64,000 bases of DNA. Origin: Pseudomonas putida S13.1.2. GTDB taxonomy: Bacteria > Pseudomonadota > Gammaproteobacteria > Pseudomonadales > Pseudomonadaceae. The notes under the pieces were generated by a model, which saw nothing but the letters and a program-made list of their open reading frames with translations, did no database searches and was not told the origin of the DNA. Below, piece by piece: positions 1 through 9,375 of this stretch (positions are counted from its first letter, which is position 1; every line of letters starts with the position of its first letter). The stretch covers positions 5,614,501 to 5,678,500 of the forward strand of contig NZ_CP010979.1 in the NCBI RefSeq assembly GCF_000498395.2, written 5' to 3'. A program made the translations under genes and the position numbers.

Positions 1-1233
1 GTCTACCAGCTCCAGCCCTTGCAGGTCGTTGCCCAGGACCAGGCCCAGTTGCAGCTGAAGGGTGATGCCGCTGTCGGCCACTTCGATCTGCAGGGCATGG
101 CCCAGGGCGCGCAGCAGCTCGCCGCAGCAGATGGCGTTGGTCAGGTAGTCCTCGCCACAGTCGCGGCTGTGGAACAGTACCAGGGTGCTGCCGTCGTTGA
201 GCGTGTGGGTTTCACCGTCATAGAGCGAGGCAGCATGCTCCAGGCAATCGCGGTAGCGTTCGGTCAGCTCGGTCAGGCGGGTGCGCGGCAGGCGGCGCAG
301 TTGCTCTTGCGAGCCCAGTTGCACGGCTAGTACGGCGCTGTACTGAGGCTCGTCAGACTCGACCGGGGCGGCTTTGGGCGCACTGTCGTCGTCCATCAGG
401 CCGGCGAAGGCTTCGTCGTCCTCTTCCTCGGCCAATGCGGCAACCTTGGGGCGCGGTGCGGCCTTGGGGGCCGGCGCTGCGTCCTGGAAGTCGTCGAAAT
501 GCTCGTCGTCCTCTTCCTCCAGCTCTGGCTCCGGCGGTGGCGGCGGGGCCAGGCGCGCATGCAACTGGCGGGCGATGTCGCCGATCTCATCCTGGCGGTC
601 GGTGGCCGGGGTATAGGGCTGCGGGTCTCGCAGCCACACCCGCAATTGCAGCAGCGGCAGGGTGATGTGGCGGCCCTGTCGCAGGCTCAGGCTGAGGGCC
701 AGGGCCAGCAGGATGGCTGCCATGATCCCCATGCTCTGCAGGCTGATCAGCATCGGCTGCTGGAACTGGCTCATGTCCAGGCTGATGCGCAGTTGCCCGG
801 CCGTCACGTCCTGGAAGGTGATCTTGGTCTGGTACAGGCCCTCGGCCTCGCCCAGCAGGCTGTTGCGCGGGCGCTGGCCGGCCTCGGCGAGGATGCGGTT
901 GTCCACGCTGTAGATGGCCGCGTGGGCTACCAGCGGGTTTTTCACCAGGTTGCCCAGCAGCACGTTGAGACTGAGGATGTCGTTGGACACCAGCAGCTCG
1001 GTCGCCGAGGTGGCGGTCTGGGTGGTCAGGCTCTGGCCAAGGGCATCGGCCTGCTCGTGCATGGCCTGCTTGAACTGCAGGCCCATCACGCAGGCATAGA
1101 TCACCAGCGCCAGCGCGACCAGGAAGATGTTGGTGCAAGCGATGCGCAGTGCCAGCGGCACGCGGCGTTGACTCAGGGCACGATAGATCATCAGGAAGAA
1201 ATTGTCTGGTTTGACGGGCGTGGGCCGGTTCAC
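1..1233 (-). CDS. AhpA/YtjB-like inner-membrane protein (3' end outside window)
   Basis: This reverse-strand frame is open from a GTG at 1233 to the window edge, so 411 codons are visible and the C-terminus is missing. It has one hydrophobic segment near residues 30-52 and a second near 180-200. These bracket a roughly 130-residue extracytoplasmic part that starts with a helical QADALGQSLTTQTAT stretch. A HAMP-like linker (SLRQGRHITLPLLQL) follows, then an acidic Glu/Asp-rich linker and the start of a cytoplasmic domain. The layout matches the membrane protein next to serB in pseudomonads (AhpA/YtjB family), of poorly known function. An ATG at 1191 is an alternative start; I prefer the GTG because the reading NRPTPVKPDNFF fits my memory of homologues. 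It is transcribed divergently from serB. Confidence 0.75.
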   Translation of the reverse strand, partial: MNRPTPVKPDNFFLMIYRALSQRRVPLALRIACTNIFLVALALVIYACVMGLQFKQAMHEQADALGQSLTTQTATSATELLVSNDILSLNVLLGNLVKNPLVAHAAIYSVDNRILAEAGQRPRNSLLGEAEGLYQTKITFQDVTAGQLRISLDMSQFQQPMLISLQSMGIMAAILLALALSLSLRQGRHITLPLLQLRVWLRDPQPYTPATDRQDEIGDIARQLHARLAPPPPPEPELEEEDDEHFDDFQDAAPAPKAAPRPKVAALAEEEDDEAFAGLMDDDSAPKAAPVESDEPQYSAVLAVQLGSQEQLRRLPRTRLTELTERYRDCLEHAASLYDGETHTLNDGSTLVLFHSRDCGEDYLTNAICCGELLRALGHALQIEVADSGITLQLQLGLVLGNDLQGLELVD

Positions 1234-1367
1234 TGAGCTCGGCTCTTAATGGCAGAAAGTGTGGGGCAGTATAGCGACCCGGGTTTTGTCGGCAAAGTAT
1301 CGTTGGCGCCCGATGGTCACGGAAAATCGGTAGAATGCGCATTTTTCATCGAAGTCGGAGCCAGGTT

Positions 1368-2582
1368 GTGCGCGAAATCGTCCTGATCAACATCACCGGT
1401 GAGGACCGTCCCGGTCTCACTGCGGCTATCACCGGCGTCCTGCTGCAGGGCGGTGTGAGCATCCTCGACATCGGCCTGGCGGTCATGCACGGCACTTTGT
1501 CGTTCGGTATCCTGGTCGACATCCCTGACAACGAAGTGGCTACCGCCCTGCTGCAAAGCGTGCAGGCCAAGGCCCATGAACTGAACCTGCAGGCCCGCTA
1601 CACGCCGATTTCCGAGGCGGACTACCAGCACTGGGCTGACGGCCAGGGCGAAGCGCGCCATATCGTCACCCTGCTTAGCCGCAAGATCACCCCCGAGCAA
1701 TTGCAGCGGGTGAGTGCGGTGATCAGCCAGTACGGCCTCACCATCGAGCGCATCGAGCGTTTGTCGGCGCGCGTGGCGCTGGATGCCGAAACCGACAAGG
1801 GCAAAGCGGCCATCGAAATCTCCGTGCGCGGCGCGCCGAGCGATGCCCAGGCCCTGCGTGCCGACTTCTTTGCCCTGGCCGAAGCGCTGAGCATCGACAT
1901 CGCCTTCCAGAAGGACGACCTGTTCCGCCGCAACCGCCGCCTGGCGGTGTTCGACATGGACTCGACGCTGATCGAAGCCGAAGTCATCGATGAACTGGCC
2001 AAGGCGGCCGGCGTGGGTGAGCAGGTGGCCGCGATCACCGAGCGCGCCATGCGCGGTGAGCTGGACTTCCGCGCCAGTTTCAAGGAGCGCATGGCGCTGC
2101 TCAAGGGCCTGGATGTGGGTGTGCTGGACGAAATCGGTGCCTCGCTGCGCCTGACCGAGGGTGCCGAAAACCTGTTCGCCGAGCTCAAGCGCCTGGGTTA
2201 CAAGACCGCGATCCTGTCCGGTGGCTTTACCTACTTTGCCCGCCAGGTGCAGGCGCGCCTGGGTATCGACTATGTGTTCGCCAACGAGCTGGAAGTGGTC
2301 GACGGCAAGGTGACCGGTGTGGCTGTCGAGCCGATCGTCGATGCCCAGCGCAAGGCCGAGCTGCTGCAACAGCTGGCCAGTGAAGAAGGCTTGCAGCTGG
2401 AGCAGACCATCGCCGTGGGTGATGGCGCCAACGACCTGCCGATGCTGTCGCTGGCCGGCCTGGGCGTAGCGTTCCGCGCCAAGCCGCTGGTGCGCCAGTC
2501 GGCCAAGCAGGCGATTTCCACCCTGGGGCTGGATGGCGTGCTGTACCTGTTGGGCCTGCGCGACCGCGACGCCCGCGGCTGA
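1368..2582 (+). CDS. serB: Phosphoserine phosphatase SerB
   Basis: SerB performs the last step of serine biosynthesis, hydrolysing O-phosphoserine to serine in the cytoplasm. The protein has two N-terminal ACT-type regulatory domains (about residues 1-80 and 95-175), the first starting with REIVLINITGEDRPG. A HAD phosphatase domain follows, with the nucleophile motif DMDST (first Asp near 196) and the C-terminal GDGAND motif. An in-frame ATG lies upstream at 1335, but the GTG at 1368 has GGAG seven bases before it and gives 404 aa, the size I expect for pseudomonad SerB. It converges on psd, with a shared bidirectional terminator and a REP pair between them. Confidence 0.95.
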   Translation: MREIVLINITGEDRPGLTAAITGVLLQGGVSILDIGLAVMHGTLSFGILVDIPDNEVATALLQSVQAKAHELNLQARYTPISEADYQHWADGQGEARHIVTLLSRKITPEQLQRVSAVISQYGLTIERIERLSARVALDAETDKGKAAIEISVRGAPSDAQALRADFFALAEALSIDIAFQKDDLFRRNRRLAVFDMDSTLIEAEVIDELAKAAGVGEQVAAITERAMRGELDFRASFKERMALLKGLDVGVLDEIGASLRLTEGAENLFAELKRLGYKTAILSGGFTYFARQVQARLGIDYVFANELEVVDGKVTGVAVEPIVDAQRKAELLQQLASEEGLQLEQTIAVGDGANDLPMLSLAGLGVAFRAKPLVRQSAKQAISTLGLDGVLYLLGLRDRDARG

Positions 2583-2593
2583 CACAAGAACCT

Positions 2594-2689
2594 GGGGCTG
2601 CTTCGCAGCCCTTCGCGGGCATGCCCGCTCCCACAGTGATCGCGCTTTGTGGGAGCGGGCGTGCCCGCGAAGGGCCGCACAGCGGCCCC
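2594..2689. repeat. REP pair (convergent serB/psd junction)
   Basis: Two inverted copies of the P. putida-type REP core (TTCGCGGGCATGCCCGCTCC and its complement) are separated by about 15 bases. They are flanked by complementary GGGGCTG/CAGCCC-like ends, so the whole unit can fold. It sits between convergent genes, the usual site for these elements. Confidence 0.9.
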
Positions 2690-2693
2690 AATG

Positions 2694-2722
2694 AAAAGGC
2701 CCCGCATGAGCAGGGCCTTTTT
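2694..2722. terminator. Bidirectional Rho-independent terminator, serB/psd
   Basis: The stem AAAAGGCCC / GGGCCTTTT has a loop of about ten bases, an A-run on the left and a T-run on the right. It can therefore terminate both serB (+) and psd (-). Confidence 0.8.
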
Positions 2723-2735
2723 CATCCAGCTTGAA

Positions 2736-3599
2736 TCAAGCCTGGGCGGGTTCTGCCAACAATTGCCCCATGCTTACAGCGGAGCCAGCGCCCAGGTTCT
2801 CAGCCCACTTCACCTGCTCCGGCCCGAACAGCACGATGGCGGTCGAGCCCAGCTTGAAGCGGCCCAGCTCGGCACCTTTCTCCAGGTGGATCGGCGCACG
2901 GCTGGCTTCGTCGTAACGGAAGGTCTTCAGCTCACGCTTGGGCGGCGTCACCAATCCAGCCCACACGGTTTCGATCGAGGCGACGATCATCGCACCCACC
3001 AGCACCACGGCCATCGGCCCGCGCTCGGTGTCGAACAGGCACACCACGCGCTCGTTGCGGGCGAACAGCTCGGGCACGTTCTCTGCGGTGGTCTGGTTGA
3101 CCGAGAACAGACGGCCCGGCACATAGACCATTTCGCGCAGGGTGCCGGCCAGCGGCATGTGCACGCGGTGGTAGTCCTTGGGCGACAGGTAGATGGTGGC
3201 AAACTCGCCGCCCATGAACGGCGCTGCCAGGGCCGGGTCGCCGCCCAGCAGCTCTTGCGCGCTGTAACCGTGGCCCTTGGCCTGGAAGATGCGGCCGTGC
3301 TCGATCGGGCCGAGCTGGCTGACGGCGCCGTCGGCCGGGCACAGGATGGCGCCCGGGGTTTCGTCCAGCGGGCGTGCACCGGGCTTCAGGGCGCGGGTGA
3401 AGAACGCATTGAAGTGCTCGTAAGCGCTCAAGTCCTCGACCAGCGCTTCAGACATGTTTACCTGGTAGCGCTTGGCGAACCAGGCGGTAAAGGCATTCTT
3501 GAACCAGCGCACGCGGCACTCGGCGATGCAGCCGGCCAGCCGTGACAGCAGGTGGTGCGGCAGCAGGTACTGGCTGATGATGAACAAACGGGATTTCAT
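2736..3599 (-). CDS. psd: Phosphatidylserine decarboxylase proenzyme
   Basis: Psd converts phosphatidylserine to phosphatidylethanolamine at the inner membrane. The 287-aa frame contains the self-cleavage motif LGST, with cleavage expected between Gly251 and Ser252. Ser252 would become the pyruvoyl group of the small alpha chain. The segment YLSPKDYHRVHMP, with its conserved His residues, is also typical of the family. The gene lies just downstream of rhdA on the same strand with a nine-base gap, so the two probably share a transcript. Confidence 0.95.
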   Translation of the reverse strand: MKSRLFIISQYLLPHHLLSRLAGCIAECRVRWFKNAFTAWFAKRYQVNMSEALVEDLSAYEHFNAFFTRALKPGARPLDETPGAILCPADGAVSQLGPIEHGRIFQAKGHGYSAQELLGGDPALAAPFMGGEFATIYLSPKDYHRVHMPLAGTLREMVYVPGRLFSVNQTTAENVPELFARNERVVCLFDTERGPMAVVLVGAMIVASIETVWAGLVTPPKRELKTFRYDEASRAPIHLEKGAELGRFKLGSTAIVLFGPEQVKWAENLGAGSAVSMGQLLAEPAQA

Positions 3600-3608
3600 G
3601 CAGGTTCC

Positions 3609-4418
3609 TTAAACTTCTACAGGCGTGTCCGGGTGGTTGCCCCATTCGCTCCACGAGCCGGCGTAGGCCTTGACGCGTGGGTAGCCGAGGGCCTTGGCCA
3701 CCAGATAAGTGAAGCCGGAGCGGCGGTGGGTCTGGCAGTGGGTGATCACTTCCTTGTCAGGGGTGATGCCCAGTTGCTCGAGGACTTGTTTGATGTCCTG
3801 GCGAATGCGCAGGTGGTCGTTGAGGTCCATGCCGGCGGTCCACTCGAAGTTGATAGCACCGGGTATGTGCCCGCCCTTTGCTGCCAATACCTTCTCGCCG
3901 CTGAATTCCTGCGGGCCGCGAGCGTCCCAGATGACCAGGTCATCGGCGCCCAGGCGGCTTTGCAGGTACTCGCGGGTGGCGGTGGGGGCGTTGTCGATAC
4001 GCAGGTGCACCGGGCTGTTGCCGCTGGCGGGCACGTCGGTGGACAACGTGTCTGCCGGCCAGGCCTGGATACCGCCATTGAGGTAGTGATACGCCTTGTG
4101 GCCGATCACGTCGAGCAGCCAGATGAAGCGCCCGGCCCAGCCACCGCCTTCATCGTCGTACACCACATAGACAGCGTCGTCGCGGTGGCCGAGTTCGCTG
4201 AACAGTTTTTCCAGCTCGCCCAGGGGCGGCAGCAGGCCGGGCGCAGGAGGCTGGCCAAGCTGGGTACGCTTGCCTTCGACAAAGCGTGCGCCGGGGATAT
4301 GCCCGCTGACATAGCGGTTGGCACTGCTCAGGTCGACCAGGATCAGCTGTGGCGAACCCAGGCGTGGCAGCAGGTCCGCGGCTTCGATCACCAGGGGCAG
4401 GCCGGAAAAGTCAGTCAT
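3609..4418 (-). CDS. rhdA: Thiosulfate:cyanide sulfurtransferase (rhodanese RhdA)
   Basis: This is a two-domain rhodanese of 269 aa that moves sulfane sulfur from thiosulfate to cyanide or other thiophilic acceptors. The N-terminal domain is catalytically silent (VDLSSANRYVSGHIPGARF). The C-terminal domain has the active-site loop CQTHRRSG, with the persulfide-forming Cys near residue 228. The start at 4418 (MTDFSGLPL) follows a TGGAGA ribosome-binding site; the longer in-frame extension upstream lacks one. Cyanide detoxification or sulfur delivery are the family roles, and the physiological substrate here is not shown. Confidence 0.93.
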   Translation of the reverse strand: MTDFSGLPLVIEAADLLPRLGSPQLILVDLSSANRYVSGHIPGARFVEGKRTQLGQPPAPGLLPPLGELEKLFSELGHRDDAVYVVYDDEGGGWAGRFIWLLDVIGHKAYHYLNGGIQAWPADTLSTDVPASGNSPVHLRIDNAPTATREYLQSRLGADDLVIWDARGPQEFSGEKVLAAKGGHIPGAINFEWTAGMDLNDHLRIRQDIKQVLEQLGITPDKEVITHCQTHRRSGFTYLVAKALGYPRVKAYAGSWSEWGNHPDTPVEV

Positions 4419-4462
4419 CCACGGTCTCCAGTGTGGAAAGAGGGGCGATTGTAGCGCAAGGC

Positions 4463-5998
4463 TCAGCCCTTGCGGTTGGCAAACACCGACAGTGCCCGCT
4501 CGGTGCATTGTGCGGTCTTGCCGAAGGCCTGCACGCTGATATCGGCCAAAGGCCGGCAGCCCTGGTCGGCCACTATCAGCATCAGCACCTGGTCGTTCAC
4601 CGCCAGCGAGCGCAGCAGCACGTGCTCGCTGCGGAACAGGGCGCGCAGCGGGGCTGGCAGCAAGGCCGAGAACTGGCTGTGGTTTTCTGGGGTGATGCGC
4701 AGCTGCCCGGCCTGCGCCATCAGCTTTTGCAGCAGTTTGTTTTGTGACACCTGCAGGGCCAGGGCCCCCGCCTCTTTGGGTAGACCGGCAATCTGCTGCA
4801 CGCGCAGGTAGTCACTGGCTTTATCCAGGCTCAGCAGCATGATGCGTTGCATGCCGCAGGCCAGCAGGGCTTCGCGGGCCTGGGTGGCCAGGTGCACGGT
4901 ATTGGTGAACGGGCTGGGCTGGGCCAACAGGTCCTGGCACAGCTTGCGCCAGCGCGCCAGGTCGTCGCTGCTGGGTGGCGGCGGCGCCAGCATGTCCGGG
5001 TGCGGGCGGCGCTGGTGCCAGGGCCAGATCAGTGCTTCAGCCGGGTGGAACAGGGCATGCCTGGCGTGGCGGCGGGCGCTGGCGGCAGCTTGTTGGTGTA
5101 CTTGCTGCTGCACGTCTTCCAGCGAGGTCTGCAGGTACAGCGCCGTCAGCAGTTGCCAGCGCAGCAGGTGCGGGTTGTCCCAGCCCACCTGCGCCGCCAG
5201 TGCAAGGTTGTTGGCCAGCAGCACGGTGTTGGCCGGCTGGTTGAACCAGCGGCGCAGGCCGGGCTCGGCATCCAGGCGGTGTTGCTGGCTGAGCAGGTCT
5301 TCGTCGCGGGCGATGCTGAGCACTTGGGCCAGTTGTTCGCGTTCCTCCAGCAGCAGGCGGTAACCCTGTGTTACCCACTGCGGCAGGCGCCAGTACTCCG
5401 CCATGGTTTGGCACAGCGCCATGATGCGCACGCCAAACAGCTCATCCTCTACCTGGGCGGCGTCCTCACCCTTGTGGATAACCCGCAGCTCCCAGGTGTC
5501 GAGCAGCTTGGGGTAGGCCAGTGCCAGCGGCCACAGCGGTGACAGGAACAGCAGGCTGCCCCAGTGAATTTCCTGCCACAGGCGTGCCAGGCGGCTGGCG
5601 AACAGGCCGCTGGCCTGCTGCGAAGCGTGCTGGCTGATCAGCTGGAACTGGCTGAGCACTGGCGGGATTTCTTCGACGGGCAGCGCGGGCAGGCGCTTGA
5701 GGAGTTGCTCGCTGCGCGCCAGGCCCAGGCGGTTGAGGGCGACTTCCAGGCTTTCGGCGGGCTCGGCCTGGCTGGCGTTGGTGGGGTGATTCGCTTCGCG
5801 CATCACCGAAAGCACCAGTGCCGGGCTGTCCTGCATCAGTTCGGCGATGTCGCGCAGCGAGCGGCGGCTATCGTGGATGGCAGCCATGACCCGGTCGTAG
5901 CTGTGCTTCGGCACGGGGATGCGAACACTCTCTAGCAGCTTTACCCAGGCCTCTAGCGTACGCGGAGCCTGAGCGGGCACCTTGGTTTCGATTGGCAT
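4463..5998 (-). CDS. HDOD domain protein (signalling)
   Basis: The frame encodes 511 aa from ATG 5998. The N-terminal half (about residues 20-270) resembles an HDOD module, a catalytically inactive relative of HD phosphohydrolases: it has alpha-helical runs such as HDSRRSLRDIAELMQDSPAL and ALNRLGLARSEQLLKRLP. The C-terminal third (about 370-505) looks GAF-like, with alternating strands and helices. HDOD proteins are linked to motility and signalling in pseudomonads, which fits the divergent motAB genes starting 131 bases away. No catalytic site or ligand is evident. The exact start is uncertain because no strong ribosome-binding site is seen. Confidence 0.7.
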   Translation of the reverse strand: MPIETKVPAQAPRTLEAWVKLLESVRIPVPKHSYDRVMAAIHDSRRSLRDIAELMQDSPALVLSVMREANHPTNASQAEPAESLEVALNRLGLARSEQLLKRLPALPVEEIPPVLSQFQLISQHASQQASGLFASRLARLWQEIHWGSLLFLSPLWPLALAYPKLLDTWELRVIHKGEDAAQVEDELFGVRIMALCQTMAEYWRLPQWVTQGYRLLLEEREQLAQVLSIARDEDLLSQQHRLDAEPGLRRWFNQPANTVLLANNLALAAQVGWDNPHLLRWQLLTALYLQTSLEDVQQQVHQQAAASARRHARHALFHPAEALIWPWHQRRPHPDMLAPPPPSSDDLARWRKLCQDLLAQPSPFTNTVHLATQAREALLACGMQRIMLLSLDKASDYLRVQQIAGLPKEAGALALQVSQNKLLQKLMAQAGQLRITPENHSQFSALLPAPLRALFRSEHVLLRSLAVNDQVLMLIVADQGCRPLADISVQAFGKTAQCTERALSVFANRKG

Positions 5999-6128
5999 TT
6001 TGACATCAGTCCGAACTGGCTTTTCGCATTGAGTGGCTATAGTCTGGCGCAGTTCTGCCGATAAGTAGAAGAAGAGTTTTAAAGCTCCCGTCTCTTCCCC
6101 TGACCACGACAGCAAGTGCTTTGAACCT

Positions 6129-6980
6129 ATGGCTAAAATTATCGGCATCATCGTCGTATTCGCGAGCGTGCTCGGCGGCTACGTGCTCTCCCACGGCAAG
6201 ATCGCGGCGCTGATCCAGCCGTTCGAAGTACTGATCATCGGCGGTGCGGCCTTTGGCGCATTCCTGCAGGCCAACCCTGGCCACATGACCATGCACGTCA
6301 TCAAGAAGTCGATGAAGATGTTCGGCTCGCGCTTCACCCATGCCTACTACCTGGAGGTGCTGGGCCTGGTGTACGAGATCCTCAACAAGAGCCGTCGCGA
6401 AGGCATGATGGCCATCGAGGCCGACATCGAGGACGCCGCCGCCAGCCCTATCTTCGCCAAGTACCCAACGGTGCTGGCCGACGAGCGCATGACTGCGTTC
6501 GTGTGCGACTACTTGCGCATCATGTCCACCGGCAACATGGCCCCGCACGAACTCGAGGGCTTGTTCGACATGGAGCTGCTGAGCATGAAGGAAGAGCTGG
6601 AGCACCCGTCCCATGCGGTGACCGGCATCGCTGACGGCATGCCTGGTTTCGGTATCGTCGCGGCGGTACTGGGTATCGTGGTAACCATGGCCTCGCTGGG
6701 CGAGGGCGACCAGGCAGCCATCGGCATGCACGTGGGTGCGGCGCTGGTCGGTACTTTCTTCGGTATTCTGGCTGCCTACGGCTTCTTCGGCCCGCTGGCC
6801 AAGTGCCTGGAGCACGATGCCAAGGAGGAGCTGAACCTCTACGAATCGATCAAGGCTTCGCTGGTTGCCTCGGCCTCGGGCATGCCACCTTCGCTGGCCG
6901 TCGAGTTCGGGCGCAAGGTGCTGTACCCAAGGCACCGCCCAAGTTTCGCCGAGCTGGAACAAGCGGTTCGCGGTCGCTGA
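6129..6980 (+). CDS. motA: Flagellar motor stator protein MotA
   Basis: MotA is the inner-membrane proton-channel subunit of the flagellar stator, working as a complex with MotB. The 283-aa product has four predicted membrane segments: two at the N-terminus (IIGIIVVFASVLGGYVLS and VLIIGGAAFGAFL) and two near 170-225. Between them is the large charged cytoplasmic loop that contacts the rotor, with HELEGLFDMELLSM. The GIADGMPGFGIVAAVLGIV stretch, containing the conserved Pro, is diagnostic. It is followed three bases later by motB, so the two are co-transcribed. Confidence 0.95.
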   Translation: MAKIIGIIVVFASVLGGYVLSHGKIAALIQPFEVLIIGGAAFGAFLQANPGHMTMHVIKKSMKMFGSRFTHAYYLEVLGLVYEILNKSRREGMMAIEADIEDAAASPIFAKYPTVLADERMTAFVCDYLRIMSTGNMAPHELEGLFDMELLSMKEELEHPSHAVTGIADGMPGFGIVAAVLGIVVTMASLGEGDQAAIGMHVGAALVGTFFGILAAYGFFGPLAKCLEHDAKEELNLYESIKASLVASASGMPPSLAVEFGRKVLYPRHRPSFAELEQAVRGR

Positions 6981-6983
6981 GTC

Positions 6984-8018
6984 ATGGAAAACAATCAGCC
7001 CATCATCGTCAAGCGCGTCAAGCGCTTTGGCGGCGGCCACCACGGCGGCGCCTGGAAAATCGCCTTTGCCGACTTTGCTACGGCAATGATGGCGTTCTTT
7101 CTGGTGCTGTGGTTGATGTCCACGGCCACACCGGAGCAGAAAATCGCCATTGCCGGCTACTTCCAGGACCCGATCGGCTTCTCGGAAAGCGGCACGCCCT
7201 ATGTCATCGACCTGGGTGGTTCGCCTGAACTGGCACCGGAGAAAACCATCAACCCGGAAGTCAAATCCGAGCCGATGCCCGAGTCCACAACCCAGATGAG
7301 CAAGGACCAGGTCGAGACCATGGCCGAGCAGGTCGAGCGCGAGCGCCTGGAGTTGCTGCTGCAGGAACTGCAGAACAAGGTGGAAGAGAACCCGCAGCTG
7401 CAGAAGTTCAAGGACCAGATCCTGTTCGAAATCACCCAGGACGGCCTGCGCATCCAGATCATGGATGCCGAGAACCGGCCGATGTTCGACATCGGTAGCG
7501 CCCGCTTGCAGCCGTACTTTGAAGACATCCTGCTGGCCATGGCCGACACCATCAAGGCGGTGCCGAACAAGATCAGCATCAGCGGCCACACCGATGCCAA
7601 GCCGTATGCCGGCAGTGGTGAGTTCGGCAACTGGGAGCTGTCGGCCAACCGTGCCAACGCTGCGCGCCGTGCGCTGGTGGCTGGGGGTTACCCGGACGGG
7701 CAGGTGGCGCGGGTGGTGGGTTATGCCTCGTCGTCGCTGTTCGACCGCAAGGACCCGTTCAACCCGGTCAACCGCCGTATCGATATCATCGTGCTGACCA
7801 AGAAGGCCCAGCGCAATATCGAGGGTGAGCAGGGTGCGCCGGAAGCGCCGGCCGCCGACCCTGCTGCTCCGCCAGCCAGTGGCGCTGTGCCGGGGGCTGG
7901 CGCACCGCAAGCCCCAGGGGCAACTGAGCAAGCACCGATGCAACCGCGTGAGCTGCGCCAGAAGCTGAACATCTTTGAAGATGGCACACTGAAGATGGAT
8001 GAGGCCAAGGAGCAGTAA
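6984..8018 (+). CDS. motB: Flagellar motor stator protein MotB
   Basis: The 344-aa protein has one N-terminal membrane helix with the proton-binding Asp in FADFATAMM (near residue 30). A periplasmic linker follows, then an OmpA-like peptidoglycan-binding domain (about 160-265) with SISGHTDAKPYAGSGEFGNW and NRRIDIIV. The C-terminal tail is rich in Pro and Ala. MotB anchors the MotA4-MotB2 stator to the cell wall. It lies directly behind motA in a two-gene operon. Confidence 0.95.
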   Translation: MENNQPIIVKRVKRFGGGHHGGAWKIAFADFATAMMAFFLVLWLMSTATPEQKIAIAGYFQDPIGFSESGTPYVIDLGGSPELAPEKTINPEVKSEPMPESTTQMSKDQVETMAEQVERERLELLLQELQNKVEENPQLQKFKDQILFEITQDGLRIQIMDAENRPMFDIGSARLQPYFEDILLAMADTIKAVPNKISISGHTDAKPYAGSGEFGNWELSANRANAARRALVAGGYPDGQVARVVGYASSSLFDRKDPFNPVNRRIDIIVLTKKAQRNIEGEQGAPEAPAADPAAPPASGAVPGAGAPQAPGATEQAPMQPRELRQKLNIFEDGTLKMDEAKEQ

Positions 8019-8073
8019 GCGGCTTTTTTGTGCGGGCGACTGTTCTACACAAAACCTGAACGCTGGCGCGATC

Positions 8074-8162
8074 ACTGTGGGAGCGGGTTTACCCGCGAAG
8101 CATCCAGCGCGGTGGATGGCACCGGCGTTGCCGGTGTTCGCGGCTAAAGCCGCTCCCACAGG
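8074..8162. repeat. REP pair downstream of motB
   Basis: Two inverted REP cores (TGTGGGAGCGGGTTTACCCG and its complement) flank a short centre with its own inverted repeat (GGTGGATGGCACCGGCG...). The element lies between convergent motB and rsgA. Confidence 0.85.
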
Positions 8163-8191
8163 GGATCGCGGCAAATTTCATTTCAAGCGTT

Positions 8192-9223
8192 TCAGTAGCT
8201 GTCTTCGGTCAGGCTGGCAATGATCGAGCGGTAGCTGTTCATGCGTTGCGGCTTGATGCGCCCCTCGTCCAGGGCCTTGAGCAGCGCGCAGCCCGGTTCG
8301 CGGTCATGCTTGCAGTCGCGGAAGCGGCAGGTGCCGAACAGGTCGCGGAACTCGATAAAGCCATCTTCCACGTCGTCGCGGCTGACATGGCCAAGGCCGA
8401 ACTCACGGATGCCCGGCGAGTCGATCAGATCGCCGCCGTTAGGGAAGTGGTACAGCCGCGCGGTGGTGGTGGTGTGGGTACCTTGGCCAGACCATTCCGA
8501 CAGATCGCCGACACGGGTGCCAGCGTCCGGCAGCAGGCTGTTGACCAGCGACGACTTGCCCACCCCTGACTGGCCGACGAACACACTGATGTGGCCGTCA
8601 AGCAGCTGCTGCAGGCGCTGCATGCCGTCGCCCTGGTGTGCCGATACTTCCAGCAGCGGGTAGCCCAGTTCGCGGTAGACTTCCAGCAGCGCATGCAGGC
8701 CGGGGCCGTTCTCGTCATTGATCAGGTCGGCCTTGTTCAGCAGCAGCAGCGGCCGCAGGCCAGCGTGCTCGGCCGCTACCAGGTAGCGGTCGATCAGGTT
8801 TGGGTGCGGCTCTGGCGCAGGGGCGAACACGATCACGATCAGGTCAACGTTGGCGGCCACCGGCTTGAGTTGACCGTGGTTGTTTGGCCGGCACAGTTCG
8901 GTGCTGCGCGGCATCTGCGCCACGATTACGCCGATGCCCTGGTTACCCGCACGCCATACGACACGGTCGCCGGTGACCAGCGCCGGCAGGTTGGCGCGCA
9001 AATGGCAGCGGAACACCTGGCCTGCGGTTTCGCCATCCTGGGCTTCAACTTCTACCTGCACGCCAAAGTGCGCGATCACCAGGCCCAGTTGCTCTGGCCC
9101 CAGGTCGCCGCCTTCCAGTTCCTGCAGCGCATGCTGCTCGCGTTTGGCGGCGCGAGCGGCGCGCTCGCCCTGGATTTTTTCGATCCGCCAGTTCTGGCGG
9201 CGATTGAGCTGGCGTTTGGCCAT
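8192..9223 (-). CDS. rsgA: Ribosome small-subunit GTPase RsgA (YjeQ)
   Basis: RsgA is a circularly permuted GTPase that acts late in 30S maturation. The 343-aa product has a basic N-terminus (MAKRQLNRRQNW), an OB-fold region (about 40-115) and a permuted G domain with the G4 motif NKAD before the P-loop GQSGVGKSS. It ends in a zinc-binding region with the spacing CRFRDCKHDREPGC. The start at 9223 matches the family N-terminus; an in-frame extension to 9280 is not needed. It is divergent from orn. Confidence 0.95.
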   Translation of the reverse strand: MAKRQLNRRQNWRIEKIQGERAARAAKREQHALQELEGGDLGPEQLGLVIAHFGVQVEVEAQDGETAGQVFRCHLRANLPALVTGDRVVWRAGNQGIGVIVAQMPRSTELCRPNNHGQLKPVAANVDLIVIVFAPAPEPHPNLIDRYLVAAEHAGLRPLLLLNKADLINDENGPGLHALLEVYRELGYPLLEVSAHQGDGMQRLQQLLDGHISVFVGQSGVGKSSLVNSLLPDAGTRVGDLSEWSGQGTHTTTTARLYHFPNGGDLIDSPGIREFGLGHVSRDDVEDGFIEFRDLFGTCRFRDCKHDREPGCALLKALDEGRIKPQRMNSYRSIIASLTEDSY

Positions 9224-9375
9224 GAAGGTACCGTGTGAAAGGCCCGGGTAGGGCATTGAAAACGGCTGGCAGTTTAGCACGCCAGGCTCTGGACCATTGT
9301 GCTTACCTTTGATGCGGTGAATGGGCGTGCATTGGCCACTAGGCTAATATGACGGCCTATATGAGGAGCCCCTGC

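Noticed and set aside
374..616. Ser-rich 80-aa ORF on the plus strand
   Set aside because: It is antisense to the acidic Glu/Asp linker of the reverse-strand membrane protein; TCC/TCG runs are complements of GAG/GAC codons.
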